The position numbers and the translations under genes are program-made. 15,500 nucleotides of DNA from Desulfovibrio sp. GTDB lineage: Bacteria > Desulfobacterota > Desulfovibrionia > Desulfovibrionales > Desulfovibrionaceae. The notes under the pieces are model-generated. The model was not told the origin of the DNA and did not search any database. It worked only from the letters and a program-made list of their open reading frames with translations. Location: contig DONZ01000036.1 of the NCBI GenBank assembly GCA_003512875.1, forward strand, positions 1 through 15,500, written 5' to 3'. Below are positions 1 through 7,506 of this stretch, piece after piece; the first letter of the stretch is position 1, and each line of letters opens with the position of its first letter.

Positions 1-880
1 TATCTGCTGCGGCGCAACCATCGGCTCACAATTTCCGTTCAGCGTCGGCGGCATAATCATTCAGCAGGTAGCTGAAAATACCGGTTTCCGCAATGAAGGT
101 ATGGCAATGTGCATGAATGTGCTTATGAACTGCCTGATAACCATGTCCATATTTTTTATCATCACCTATTTTGTCACAGGCGGCCACAAAACGAAAAAGG
201 TGGAAATCGACAAACCGGAACCTTTTACCGAAGTTCAAAAAAAGACCTTATGGATAGTCGGTCTGGTTTTTCTCTGCACCGTCATTCCTGCCATGCTCAA
301 GGTTTTCATGCCGGATTCGGCGGTAATTAAAAAAATCGCTTCCTTTTGCGACATCACCGTTACTTGCACTGTCGGTATCATACTATGCAGCATTTTTAAA
401 GCAGCCAAAGAAAAAGACGCCATTGACAAGGTGCCGTTTTCCATTATAATCATGATTTGCGCCATGGGCACACTGATTGGTACCGCAGTTTCGGGCGGTC
501 TTGTCAACAGCCTCTCCTCTTGGGTACAAACAAATATAACCAGCTCCGCAGCTCCTTATTTCCTGCTGGCGGCTGCCTGTACCATGAGCTTCTTCGTAGC
601 CACGCTGGGCGTGGTCATTCCCACGCTTGCCCTGCTGATTGTGCCCCTTGCCGCCAGTACCGGCATTGAACCCATCATTCTGTTCTCGCTGATTTCCGTA
701 GGGGGATTCTACACCGGATCTTCTCCGTTTTCAACCTGCGGTGCGATGGCTCTTGCAGGACTTGAAGATCAGCATGAGGCAGACGTTCTTTTCAAAAAAC
801 TGCTGCTCCTGCCTGTTGTCAGCCTCATTTGGCTTGAATTTTGCCTATACACAGGTATTTTGGGAAACTGGGTTGGATAA
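1..880 (+). CDS. MatC-like / ion-transporter-superfamily permease, C-terminal part (5' end outside window)
   Basis: The frame is open from the left edge (first full codon at position 2) to TAA at 878-880, about 292 residues. Most are hydrophobic and form several membrane segments, so this is an inner-membrane carrier. Two similar motifs are visible: GATIGSQFPFS near the left edge and TGSSPFSTCGA near the C-terminus. They suggest the two inverted repeats, each with a re-entrant G/S-rich hairpin, of the ion-transporter superfamily that includes dicarboxylate carrier MatC and SLC13 proteins. The first in-frame ATG in the window (101) is internal, because family-like sequence lies upstream of it. 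A lysR-type gene follows after 61 bases, so the carrier may be its target or operon partner. The substrate, perhaps a dicarboxylate or other organic anion, is inferred from family only. Assignment as a secondary carrier is fairly secure; the subfamily is less so. Confidence 0.72.
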   Translation, partial: ICCGATIGSQFPFSVGGIIIQQVAENTGFRNEGMAMCMNVLMNCLITMSIFFIITYFVTGGHKTKKVEIDKPEPFTEVQKKTLWIVGLVFLCTVIPAMLKVFMPDSAVIKKIASFCDITVTCTVGIILCSIFKAAKEKDAIDKVPFSIIIMICAMGTLIGTAVSGGLVNSLSSWVQTNITSSAAPYFLLAAACTMSFFVATLGVVIPTLALLIVPLAASTGIEPIILFSLISVGGFYTGSSPFSTCGAMALAGLEDQHEADVLFKKLLLLPVVSLIWLEFCLYTGILGNWVG

Positions 881-893
881 TCCACAATCCGTA

Positions 894-925
894 CCGGAGG
901 CTGTTACGAAAAAAACAGTCTCCGG
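894..925 (+). terminator. Hairpin between permease and lysR, possible weak terminator
   Basis: CCGGAGGCTGTT (894-905) pairs with AACAGTCTCCGG (914-925) over 12 positions with one G-U wobble and an 8-base loop. It starts 13 bases after the permease stop codon. No U-run follows the stem, so intrinsic termination would be weak; mRNA end protection or partial termination before lysR are alternatives. Confidence 0.5.
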
Positions 926-941
926 TTAAAGAGGCTCCTCA

Positions 942-1355
942 ATGAATCTTACACAACTGCGGGCTATTGTTTATATAGATATTTACAAATCGCTGTCAAA
1001 ATCCGCAGCCAAGCTGTTCATTTCCCAAGCTTCGTTAAGCATAGCCATAAAGAAGCTGGAAGAAGAGCTTGGCTGTGAAATTATTAAACGCTCGCCCATA
1101 GGGGTCCACCTTACGGAAAAAGGGAAAGAAATCCTAAAACATGCTCAAGTTATCTGCACTGAAATTGATGCGATAACAAACATGAATAAAAACGGAACTC
1201 CCCAAAATATAAATATTTCCGTTGGTGTTTCTTCCTATCTCTGCAATATGATTGCCACTCGTGCCATGCTGAAAACCAACGCTTCCACCCCGGAACTGAA
1301 TATAAAAATCAATGACATTCGTACAAGTGCCAGCAATATTTTTGAAGTGATTTAA
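942..1355 (+). pseudogene. LysR-type transcriptional regulator, truncated after the DNA-binding part
   Basis: The 137-residue product opens as a standard LysR protein. Residues about 3-62 form the winged helix-turn-helix (AAKLFISQASLSIAIKKLEEELG, then LTEKGKEIL), followed by the linker helix and the first strand of the effector domain (INISVGVSSYL). Family members are about 290-310 residues, so roughly 160 residues of ligand-binding domain are missing. The last LysR-like stretch is IFEVI, and the TAA at 1353-1355 lies in sequence belonging to the oppositely oriented permease gene. The gene therefore appears cut at a junction near 1350 rather than closed by a point mutation. GAGG at 931-934, seven bases before ATG, is a plausible ribosome binding site. 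A short DNA-binding protein might still be made, but regulation by a ligand is unlikely. Confidence 0.82.
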
Positions 1356-2423
1356 GGTACCGTCAGCCATCCATTGCGTTACTTTAAGATAATTGCCTGC
1401 ACCGCCAATAGCCATACACCCCATAATGAAGAACAATGGTCCAAAGTTCACGGTTTTAATCTTGTCTGCGTCCATAAGCTCTATTTTTGGCAGGAAGCTG
1501 ATACAAGCAACCAGGCAAAGGGACATACCGGGAGCAAGACCATGGAACTTATCCGTTACAAGCAATATCAAGGTAAAAATAAAGAAAGCTGTTGCAATCT
1601 TTTCTTGTTTTGACATGACTCCAAGTTCATTATAACGAGAGACAAGAACTTGTTTTAATGCCTCTTTATCCATTTTTGATGGAAGCAGGAAAACAACAAT
1701 GCCCACACTCATAATGGTATAAACAGTTGCAGGTACTAAGTTCCATAAAGCATATTCAAACCAGGTAACTGTTCCGCCAGTTACGCCGTTCACCAAATTC
1801 ATACCGATAACCAAGTCCCCGCCGCCAGTCAGATAACAAAGTTTTGAGCTGGTTACAGCCAAAAATGCAGCCATCATCAGCGCCGTCGCTTCCGTACTTT
1901 TTTTCTTGATATCGAGTGCTTCGCAAAGGCTGATGACAATGGCGCAGAAAATCAAACTTTTACCATTTGCAGAGGGGATAAAGGGAGAAACAATATAAAT
2001 AGCTGCTGCAAGTCCCCAAATAACGCCCACAAAGGAACCTTTCATGGCATACATGCAGCCTAACCCTATACGTTTCCCCAGTCCTGTTGTCTGCAAAATT
2101 TTACATAAAATAAAACCGCCGATAACAGTGTTGGGAACGTCAGAAAGCCAGCCCGCATAAATAACTTTTGCAGGAACATGGCACAAAGCCACATACAGAA
2201 CAGGCAGCACGATACCGGTTGCGATTTCATTGACCAGACCGAAAGCCCAAATAACAACCATAAAAATGGTAATAGCTAAAAACATGCCCATTTCATGAGT
2301 CATCGTCTTACCGTCAATAGGCAGCATGAAATAAACAATCGTAGGAATGGCAAGCGATACAAGCCATTTTACCAATAATTGGTTTGCACTCAGAAAATCC
2401 ATTTTTGCGTTTGTTTGCGACAT
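1346..2423 (-). pseudogene. SLC13/DASS-family anion permease of module A, truncated at the 3' end
   Basis: From ATG at 2421-2423 the product is a polytopic membrane protein with about nine hydrophobic segments, resembling the divalent anion:Na+ symporter (SLC13/DASS) family. Recognisable permease sequence stops at about WMADGTLN (near 1350). After this the frame continues to 1134 as the antisense of lysR, adding about 70 unrelated residues. About 358 native residues remain against about 450-480 expected, so the C-terminal core is lost and transport is doubtful. An upstream in-frame codon at 2453 lacks a Shine-Dalgarno. ATG 2423 is preceded by GGAGGT (2427-2432), although spacing is short at three bases. 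It follows the ferredoxin gene by 122 bases and is the third gene of the leftward module. The paralogous module B has a permease at the same place, which supports its original role as substrate importer. Confidence 0.8.
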
Positions 2424-2511
2424 AAGACCTCCGTTAGAAAACCGCTCAAGCAATTTTCAAACAAGATAGTGAAATTTTTGCGTTTTAAAATTCACAAAGA
2501 AGTTTTTCAAA

Positions 2512-2539
2512 TAAGCCATTCCCAAAAGGAAATGGCTTA
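2512..2539 (-). other. Strong intercistronic hairpin between ferredoxin and permease genes, module A
   Basis: Read on the minus strand, TAAGCCATTTCC pairs with GGGAATGGCTTA, a 12-bp stem with one G-U wobble closed by a UUUU loop. It begins six bases after the ferredoxin stop codon. The sequence after the stem has no long U-run, so a role as partial terminator, mRNA stabiliser or processing site is more likely than full termination. Module B has a comparable hairpin in the same intergenic position. Confidence 0.65.
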
Positions 2540-2545
2540 CGAATC

Positions 2546-2758
2546 TTACACCAATGTATAAAGCGGAAATTCAAAACTGATAGCGTTTGCGGGACAGCTG
2601 ATCCGGCAATTGCCGCAATGCCAGCATTCAAATTTGTATTCTTCGATAACGTGCGGGGTTTCGCCTTGTTTTTTATCCAAAGCAAGAATATATGCAGGAC
2701 AATCTTTTACGCACTTTCCGCAGCGGATACATTTTTCCTCATTAAATACCGGGGGCAT
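2546..2758 (-). CDS. Small two-cluster 4Fe-4S ferredoxin, AprB-like without C-terminal tail
   Basis: The 70-residue product has two complete 4Fe-4S motifs: CIRCGKCVKDCP (Cys10, 13, 16, 20) and CWHCGNCRISCP (Cys45, 48, 51, 55). The opening MPPVF, the spacing and the ECWHC block resemble the N-terminal half of adenylylsulfate reductase beta subunit (AprB, about 150 residues), but the long tail that wraps AprA is absent. It should carry electrons to or from the flavoprotein encoded 14 bases upstream. Two ATGs are possible: the one at 2764 sits almost on the Shine-Dalgarno AGGAG (2766-2770), while the one at 2758 is seven bases away and matches the start of the module B paralogue, so 2758 is preferred. 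The 14-base gap argues for co-transcription with the flavoprotein. Ferredoxin assignment is secure; AprB kinship is by inspection. Confidence 0.9.
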   Translation of the reverse strand: MPPVFNEEKCIRCGKCVKDCPAYILALDKKQGETPHVIEEYKFECWHCGNCRISCPANAISFEFPLYTLV

Positions 2759-2772
2759 AGTCATTCTCCTTT

Positions 2773-4437
2773 TTATGCTGTCTTTTCAATCCAAAAATAG
2801 CTTGGCGAACCGTTTTTATTCCGCACCGCCAATCCCTTATCAAGACTTGGATCAAGCTTCGGATAGTCTGAAAGCTTATACATTCCGCGACCGGTTTCTT
2901 TTCTCTGTAAACAAGCGCCCAAATGGATTTTGCACAGTTCCAAAAGATCGAACCCTTCCCGCAGCCGCATCAAATCATGCAGATTTTTCGCTTTGACCTT
3001 ATCCTTGTAGGCGGAAATCAATTCAAGGCGTTTCAAAGCCAATTCCATACCGGGCATATTCCGCCTGAACCCTGCATAATAATCCATAACCTGACGGATA
3101 GGACCTTCAAATTCCATATAATTCAAGCCGGTTGTGCTTGCATTTTCAAGCGGAGCCATATCCTTCGCCTTATGTGCCGTGATAACGGCGTCATCAAGTC
3201 CGCCCTGCTCTGCGGTCTTCACATCATCGGCGGCATGGTTTGCAGCGACATATCCGCCGCACATCGCTCCTGAAAAACTTGTGAAATTGCAGCCGGCAAA
3301 AAGCCCTTTCACGGTTGTTTCCATACGTTCATCGGCAAGCAGCATGCCGGAAAGTGCAATTTCGCCGATTTCCACTTCAAGCGGGGTCGTATGGAAATCA
3401 ATGCCGCGGGCGGCGCAGTAATCCAAATAGGTTTCCTTATCCGCAGGCATGAGCACATATTGCAGATGATGAACGTCTTCTTTATTCAAATGCCGCATAT
3501 CCATATAGAACGGAGGACCGTACCCTTCCAGCTGTTCCTGCTCCGTACCCATGATTTGGTTGCGGCGTTTGCCGTTTTCCCACATGGGGTCGTATTTGCC
3601 CATGAAACGGTCGCCGAGAGCATTAAGCTCATGACCGCCCATATTGTTGATACCGTTCATTCCCGGAGCGCCCCAACCTTTCGGAAGCATGGTGGTACGC
3701 CCGGAAATATCCGCATTGACAACCGCCGCTCCGACTTCATAAGCCAAAGAAAAATAACTGCCTGTCGTAAACGGCGTAAACCAACAGTTAAACGGATTGC
3801 CGGTAGAGTTGTTGCCCGCTCTCTGCGCATGCCAGCCAAGGCAGTTGACCGCAACCTTGCAGGAAACAGCCACGGTTTCGCCCGTAAGCACATTAAAGCC
3901 CATGCAGCCGGCAATATGGCAGTCTTTTGCAAAAAGCCTCGTGATGACGATGTCATCCAAAACATGGATACCGGGCAATTTACGCACTTTTTTGGCGAGA
4001 TTTCGTTTAATGGTGCGTCCGTTCACAATATGGAGCCACCATGCCCCGGGCTGCCCGAAACCGACGGAACGGAAACGTCCTCCGCCCTCTTTGGGTTTAA
4101 ATTCAGTACCGACTTCATCAAGAACGGCAAGGCAGGGTTTGAACGCATCATGCCATTGCGCGAGCTGTTCCCTTTTATAGCCGTATGCGGATTTCATATA
4201 AAAATTAATGAACGCTTCCTTATCGTCATACGGTTCATCCGTATCAAGCACCGCCATAAAATGGTCATTGCCGCCGCCGAGCGAACCGGAACTTTCAAGA
4301 GTGCCTTTGCCGATCATCAATGCTTCACAGCCTTTTTCAGCCGCTTTCAGCGCCGCACCGATACCGGAAGCGCCGGTACCGAGTATGAGCATATCCGTTT
4401 CATACAAAGTACCCCACGATTTTTGGATTGTATTCAT
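2773..4437 (-). CDS. AprA/SdhA-like FAD flavoprotein oxidoreductase, module A catalytic subunit
   Basis: The 554-residue protein begins with a Rossmann FAD-binding site, GTGASGIGAA at about residue 20, followed by LESSGSLGGGNDHFMAVL. It continues through the blocks RSVGFGQPGAWW, GAPGMNGINNMGGHEL, RFMGKYDP and GPPFYMDMRH, and a C-terminal region with NYMEFEGPIRQVMDYYAGFR and CLQRKETGRGMY that fits the helical domain of fumarate reductase, succinate dehydrogenase and APS reductase alpha subunits. No signal peptide is visible, so it should be cytoplasmic, paired with the adjacent ferredoxin. AprA is longer (about 620-660 residues), so this is not the canonical dissimilatory enzyme. The substrate is unknown, probably the anion imported by the linked permease. 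The start has AGGAG (4443-4447) five bases upstream. A sigma-54 promoter at 4489-4504 precedes it. It is a close paralogue of the protein at 12103-13746. Confidence 0.88.
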   Translation of the reverse strand: MNTIQKSWGTLYETDMLILGTGASGIGAALKAAEKGCEALMIGKGTLESSGSLGGGNDHFMAVLDTDEPYDDKEAFINFYMKSAYGYKREQLAQWHDAFKPCLAVLDEVGTEFKPKEGGGRFRSVGFGQPGAWWLHIVNGRTIKRNLAKKVRKLPGIHVLDDIVITRLFAKDCHIAGCMGFNVLTGETVAVSCKVAVNCLGWHAQRAGNNSTGNPFNCWFTPFTTGSYFSLAYEVGAAVVNADISGRTTMLPKGWGAPGMNGINNMGGHELNALGDRFMGKYDPMWENGKRRNQIMGTEQEQLEGYGPPFYMDMRHLNKEDVHHLQYVLMPADKETYLDYCAARGIDFHTTPLEVEIGEIALSGMLLADERMETTVKGLFAGCNFTSFSGAMCGGYVAANHAADDVKTAEQGGLDDAVITAHKAKDMAPLENASTTGLNYMEFEGPIRQVMDYYAGFRRNMPGMELALKRLELISAYKDKVKAKNLHDLMRLREGFDLLELCKIHLGACLQRKETGRGMYKLSDYPKLDPSLDKGLAVRNKNGSPSYFWIEKTA

Positions 4438-4488
4438 AAAAACTCCTTTGGATAAGGTTTTTCAATTCATTTTCCATATCCAGAGAAA

Positions 4489-4504
4489 AGCAATTATTGT
4501 ACCA
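4489..4504 (-). promoter_or_regulatory. Sigma-54 (-24/-12) promoter of module A
   Basis: On the minus strand the sequence reads TGGTACAATAATTGCT. GG and GC are separated by exactly ten bases, matching the consensus TGGCACG-N4-TTGCW at nearly all key positions. The predicted transcript starts near 4479, giving a leader of about 41 bases before the flavoprotein ATG. The divergent neighbour encodes a sigma-54 activator, which supports the call. Confidence 0.82.
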
Positions 4505-4521
4505 AAAATCACATATCAATA

Positions 4522-4538
4522 ATATCACAATGTTATAT
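4522..4538. promoter_or_regulatory. Imperfect 17-bp palindrome near the module A promoter, possible operator
   Basis: ATATCACA and TGTTATAT flank a central A, with seven of eight positions symmetric. It lies about 18 bases upstream of the -24 element, close for an enhancer but suitable for a repressor or accessory factor. The surrounding DNA is very AT-rich, so chance symmetry is possible. Confidence 0.3.
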
Positions 4539-4554
4539 CATATAGACACCAATA

Positions 4555-4583
4555 TTGACTATTTTCAAATATCAGAATATTAT
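4555..4583 (+). promoter_or_regulatory. Sigma-70 promoter of the RtcR-like regulator gene
   Basis: TTGACT (4555-4560) and TATTAT (4578-4583) are separated by 17 bases, a near-consensus housekeeping promoter. Transcription would begin near 4590, about 92 bases before the regulator ATG. It is divergent from the sigma-54 promoter of module A. Confidence 0.62.
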
Positions 4584-4600
4584 CCGAGATAAATAAAAAA

Positions 4601-4639
4601 TATGATTTTATCAGATTTTTTTATGATTTTGTTTCATCA
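4601..4639. promoter_or_regulatory. Candidate enhancer (UAS) repeats for the RtcR-like activator
   Basis: TATGATTTT occurs at 4601-4609 and again at 4622-4630, 21 bases apart, about two helical turns. Each copy continues into an inverted TGAT...ATCA pair: TGAT-N3-ATCA at 4603-4613 and TGAT-N8-ATCA at 4624-4639. The block lies about 100-135 bases upstream of the module A -24 element, a usual enhancer distance, and inside the regulator's own leader, so autoregulation is possible. The AT-rich context keeps confidence low. Confidence 0.35.
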
Positions 4640-4681
4640 CCCGTCATATTTCTTCCCATTTTTTCAAGGAAAGCATATTCT

Positions 4682-6337
4682 ATGAAAAAAAATGTCATTT
4701 TCGCAACAATCCCTGCCAATTACCGATTTTTGCAAGTTTCGGAAATGCTTGCGCAATGGGAGCAATACATTCAACTCATAAATATTTCTTCTTTTCCGGT
4801 CGAGCGTATTTTCTTTTTCATCAATCCGGGAAACATCAAGCATATTCCGCTCTTTTTCAACTATTTGAAAAATCATTTGAACAATACGAAAATCCGTTTC
4901 ATCAAAATCAATTCAACGCTTGATTTCAACGTGGAAAATTTCAATCATATTTACAGCGTGTTTGCCGAATGGTTTACAAAATTCAATTTTGATACAGCGA
5001 ATTATAATTACTATCTCTATTTCGCCAAAGGCAATCTTTTCGCCCATTCTTTCCTTATCACCATGCTTATCAACATACGGCACCTTCCATGCCGTATCGT
5101 GCACTTAAGAAGAAACCGGAATGCGGTATCCCCCCTTTATGTTCCGGAAATATATGAAGCGAGCTTCGGAAAATGGCTGACAGACATCAGCACCTACGAA
5201 AAGGAATATTACGATACGCAGTCGCTGCTCAAATCCTCCATTCCCACGAACAACCCGCAATTCAACAAACTTATCAGCAATATCGAGCATATCGCCGTCC
5301 ACTCCACAGCCCCCATTTTATTTTTAGGACCGACCGGTTCGGGCAAATCGCAACTTGCCAAACAAGTTTATGAACTGCGGAAAAAAATAGGCACGGTCAG
5401 AGGAAGTTTCGTTTCCGTAAACTGTGCGACCCTGCACGGCGATTTGGCATATTCCACCCTTTTCGGGCACATCAAAGGTTCTTTCACAGGAGCGGCAACA
5501 AACAGAAACGGATTATTGAAAACAGCGGACGGCGGAATTTTATTTTTAGACGAAATAGGCGAATTGAGTCTTGAACTGCAAGCGCAGCTTCTGAAAGCCA
5601 TTGAAGAAAAAAGCTATTTGCCCATGGGCGCGGACCAAGAAATACGAAGTGATTTCCAGCTGATTTGCGCAACCAACAAAATTCTCCCGGAAAACATCTC
5701 TCAAGGCTTATTCCGCCAAGACCTTTACGCCCGTATCAACTTATGGGAATTTCATTTGCCAAGCCTGACGGAACGTTTGGAAGACATAGAGCCCAATATT
5801 GAATATGAAATACGGCGCTTGCGCAAAGAAAAGGGATTGCTTGCGGATTTCACCCCGGAAGCCAAGAAAGCCTATCTTGATTTTGCCACAAGCGAAGAAG
5901 CGCTGTGGACGGACAATTTCCGCTCCCTCACGGCAAGCATGGAACGCATGGTGACTTATTCCCTGTATGGCTCAATTACCCTTGAAATTGTTTTGCAGGA
6001 AATAGAATTGCTCAAAAAGAACTGGAGTAAGAGGACACCGCCTTTTCAACACGCCGCGGCAGCTTTTCAAACGGCGGAAAAAACCGAACGCTTTCCCCTG
6101 CAAAACAAATTGGCAGCCATGCAAAAAACCGTCCATGCAAGCCAGCGGGATTTATTTGACGCAGTTCAGCTTGAGGAAGTTCTCAGCGTTTGCAGAAACG
6201 CGAAAACCCGCTCCGAAGCGGGACGGAAACTTTTTTCCGCTTCCAGACAAAAGAAAAAAAGCAATGACGATACAGCAAGGCTGAACAAATATTTAAAAGG
6301 ATTGAACCTCACATGGGAAGACATACGGCTTTTATGA
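4682..6337 (+). CDS. RtcR-like sigma-54 activator with CARF-type N-terminal sensor
   Basis: The 551 residues resemble RtcR (about 530 residues) along the whole length. Residues 1-185 form the region that is a CARF-type Rossmann domain in RtcR, with the RtcR-like block FNFDTANYNYYLYFAKG. The AAA+ core has Walker A GPTGSGKS (216-223), VNCATLHGD, LFGHIKGSFTGA, Walker B FLDE (288-291) and FRQDLYARINLW. The C-terminus (VQLEEVLSVCRNAKTRSEAGRKLFSASRQ) matches the RtcR DNA-binding region. RtcR normally activates RNA-repair genes rtcBA in response to an RNA-derived ligand, yet none are here; the divergent neighbour is the module A flavoprotein operon, preceded by a sigma-54 promoter. The sigma-54 contact loop reads GSFTGA (266-271) instead of GAFTGA. 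AAGGA (4666-4670) lies 11 bases before the ATG. Family call is strong; the target operon and ligand are inferred. Confidence 0.88.
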   Translation: MKKNVIFATIPANYRFLQVSEMLAQWEQYIQLINISSFPVERIFFFINPGNIKHIPLFFNYLKNHLNNTKIRFIKINSTLDFNVENFNHIYSVFAEWFTKFNFDTANYNYYLYFAKGNLFAHSFLITMLINIRHLPCRIVHLRRNRNAVSPLYVPEIYEASFGKWLTDISTYEKEYYDTQSLLKSSIPTNNPQFNKLISNIEHIAVHSTAPILFLGPTGSGKSQLAKQVYELRKKIGTVRGSFVSVNCATLHGDLAYSTLFGHIKGSFTGAATNRNGLLKTADGGILFLDEIGELSLELQAQLLKAIEEKSYLPMGADQEIRSDFQLICATNKILPENISQGLFRQDLYARINLWEFHLPSLTERLEDIEPNIEYEIRRLRKEKGLLADFTPEAKKAYLDFATSEEALWTDNFRSLTASMERMVTYSLYGSITLEIVLQEIELLKKNWSKRTPPFQHAAAAFQTAEKTERFPLQNKLAAMQKTVHASQRDLFDAVQLEEVLSVCRNAKTRSEAGRKLFSASRQKKKSNDDTARLNKYLKGLNLTWEDIRLL

Positions 6338-6361
6338 AAGAAATTCGGCAGTACCGGTAAA

Positions 6362-7489
6362 TCAGCCGAGCGTTTCCCACCAAGAGGAAAAATACGCGGA
6401 AGCGAGGTTTGCCAAATCAAGACGTTCCCCTATCATAGGCGTGAGAAGCCGAAAATTTTTGCCCGAACTTGCGGTTTTCACCCGTTCGAAGGGTTCGTTC
6501 CACGGGTGATAAGCCAAGGAAAATTTACCGATATGCATGGGAAGCAGATAAGAAGCCTGCAAGTCCGAAGCTGCCTGCACGGCTTCTTCCGGTACCATGT
6601 GCACAAAACGCCAGCGCTCATTGTATTGCCCGCAGCCAAGCAAAGCAATATCTATTTTGCCGAATTTTTTACCGAGTCCGGCAAAATGTTCCCCGTAGCC
6701 GCTGTCCCCGCTGAAAAACAGTTTCAGATTTTTTGTTTCAAGCACGAACCCGCACCATAACGTCTTATTGCGCACAAGCGTTCTGCCTGAAAAGTGCTGT
6801 GCAGGCACAATATTGATATTGATATCATTATCCGAAACAACGGTATCTCCCCAATCACCCTCGATAATCTGTTCTCTTTGAAATCCCCAATGCATTAAAT
6901 GGGAACTTACGCCAAGCCCGCAAACGACTTTGCCGGTTTTAGGCTGTAACTTTCGCATGGTGGGATAATCCAAATGGTCCCAATGGTCGTGGGAAACAAG
7001 CACATAATCGATGAAAGGCAAATCTTCGGCGGCATAAGCCGAAGTTCCGGCGAAAGCTTTTATGCTGAACGAAAAAGGTGAAGCATGAGGACTGAAGACC
7101 GGGTCAATCAAAAACCTTTTTCCTGAACATTGCAGAAAGAACGAAGAATGCCCCAGCCAAACCAAGCAATCTTGGACACGGTTCAAATTCTCGAAAGCAT
7201 GGGTATTGACCGGAACCGGATTTTCGGGAAAAGGATTTTCCTTTTTTTCAAGCAAATAGCGGAAAAGAGAAAAAAGCACGGAACCGTCATCTTTTAAAAC
7301 AGCCCGTTCCGCCAAGTTATGAAATTCCCCATTGTAATAATGCGGGGAACGCATAAGCGTTTTTTCCAAACCGCCTGCCGGCAGGGCGCCGAACATGTTC
7401 TTCCGCAAAAACGCGTAACCGCCTCCGCCAAGCCCTCCGCATGCCAGACAGGCACCGGCGAAAAACCGCAAAAACATTCTCCGTGTCAT
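6362..7489 (-). CDS. Metallo-beta-lactamase-fold hydrolase, UlaG/NAPE-PLD-like, with Tat-like leader
   Basis: The 375-residue product contains the metal-binding signature SHDHWDH (residues 166-172), FFSGDSGYGEHF for a later metal aspartate, and LPMHIGKF for a further histidine. VHMVPEEAVQA and the surrounding blocks are typical of the NAPE-PLD-like/UlaG-like branch of the fold. The N-terminus TRRMFLRFFAGACLACGG has paired arginines and a hydrophobic stretch, suggesting Tat export or membrane anchoring; a strict lipobox is not seen. The natural substrate, probably a phosphoester, phospholipid-like or lactone compound, is not readable. It lies 17 bases downstream of the FMN reductase on the same strand and probably shares its transcript. 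It converges on the RtcR-like gene with only 24 bases between stop codons and no clear terminator. An alternative ATG four codons in follows ACGGAGA directly. Confidence 0.82.
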   Translation of the reverse strand: MTRRMFLRFFAGACLACGGLGGGGYAFLRKNMFGALPAGGLEKTLMRSPHYYNGEFHNLAERAVLKDDGSVLFSLFRYLLEKKENPFPENPVPVNTHAFENLNRVQDCLVWLGHSSFFLQCSGKRFLIDPVFSPHASPFSFSIKAFAGTSAYAAEDLPFIDYVLVSHDHWDHLDYPTMRKLQPKTGKVVCGLGVSSHLMHWGFQREQIIEGDWGDTVVSDNDININIVPAQHFSGRTLVRNKTLWCGFVLETKNLKLFFSGDSGYGEHFAGLGKKFGKIDIALLGCGQYNERWRFVHMVPEEAVQAASDLQASYLLPMHIGKFSLAYHPWNEPFERVKTASSGKNFRLLTPMIGERLDLANLASAYFSSWWETLG

Positions 7490-7506
7490 AAAAACAATGT
7501 TCCCCC

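Noticed and set aside
2773..4437. Calling the flavoproteins true adenylylsulfate reductase alpha subunits (aprA).
   Set aside because: They are about 100 residues shorter than AprA, and the ferredoxin lacks the AprB tail; only superfamily-level kinship is supported.
3391..4455. A 354-codon open frame on the plus strand opposite the module A flavoprotein.
   Set aside because: It is the antisense of a clearly conserved gene, has no ribosome binding site and its product resembles no family; it reflects codon bias.
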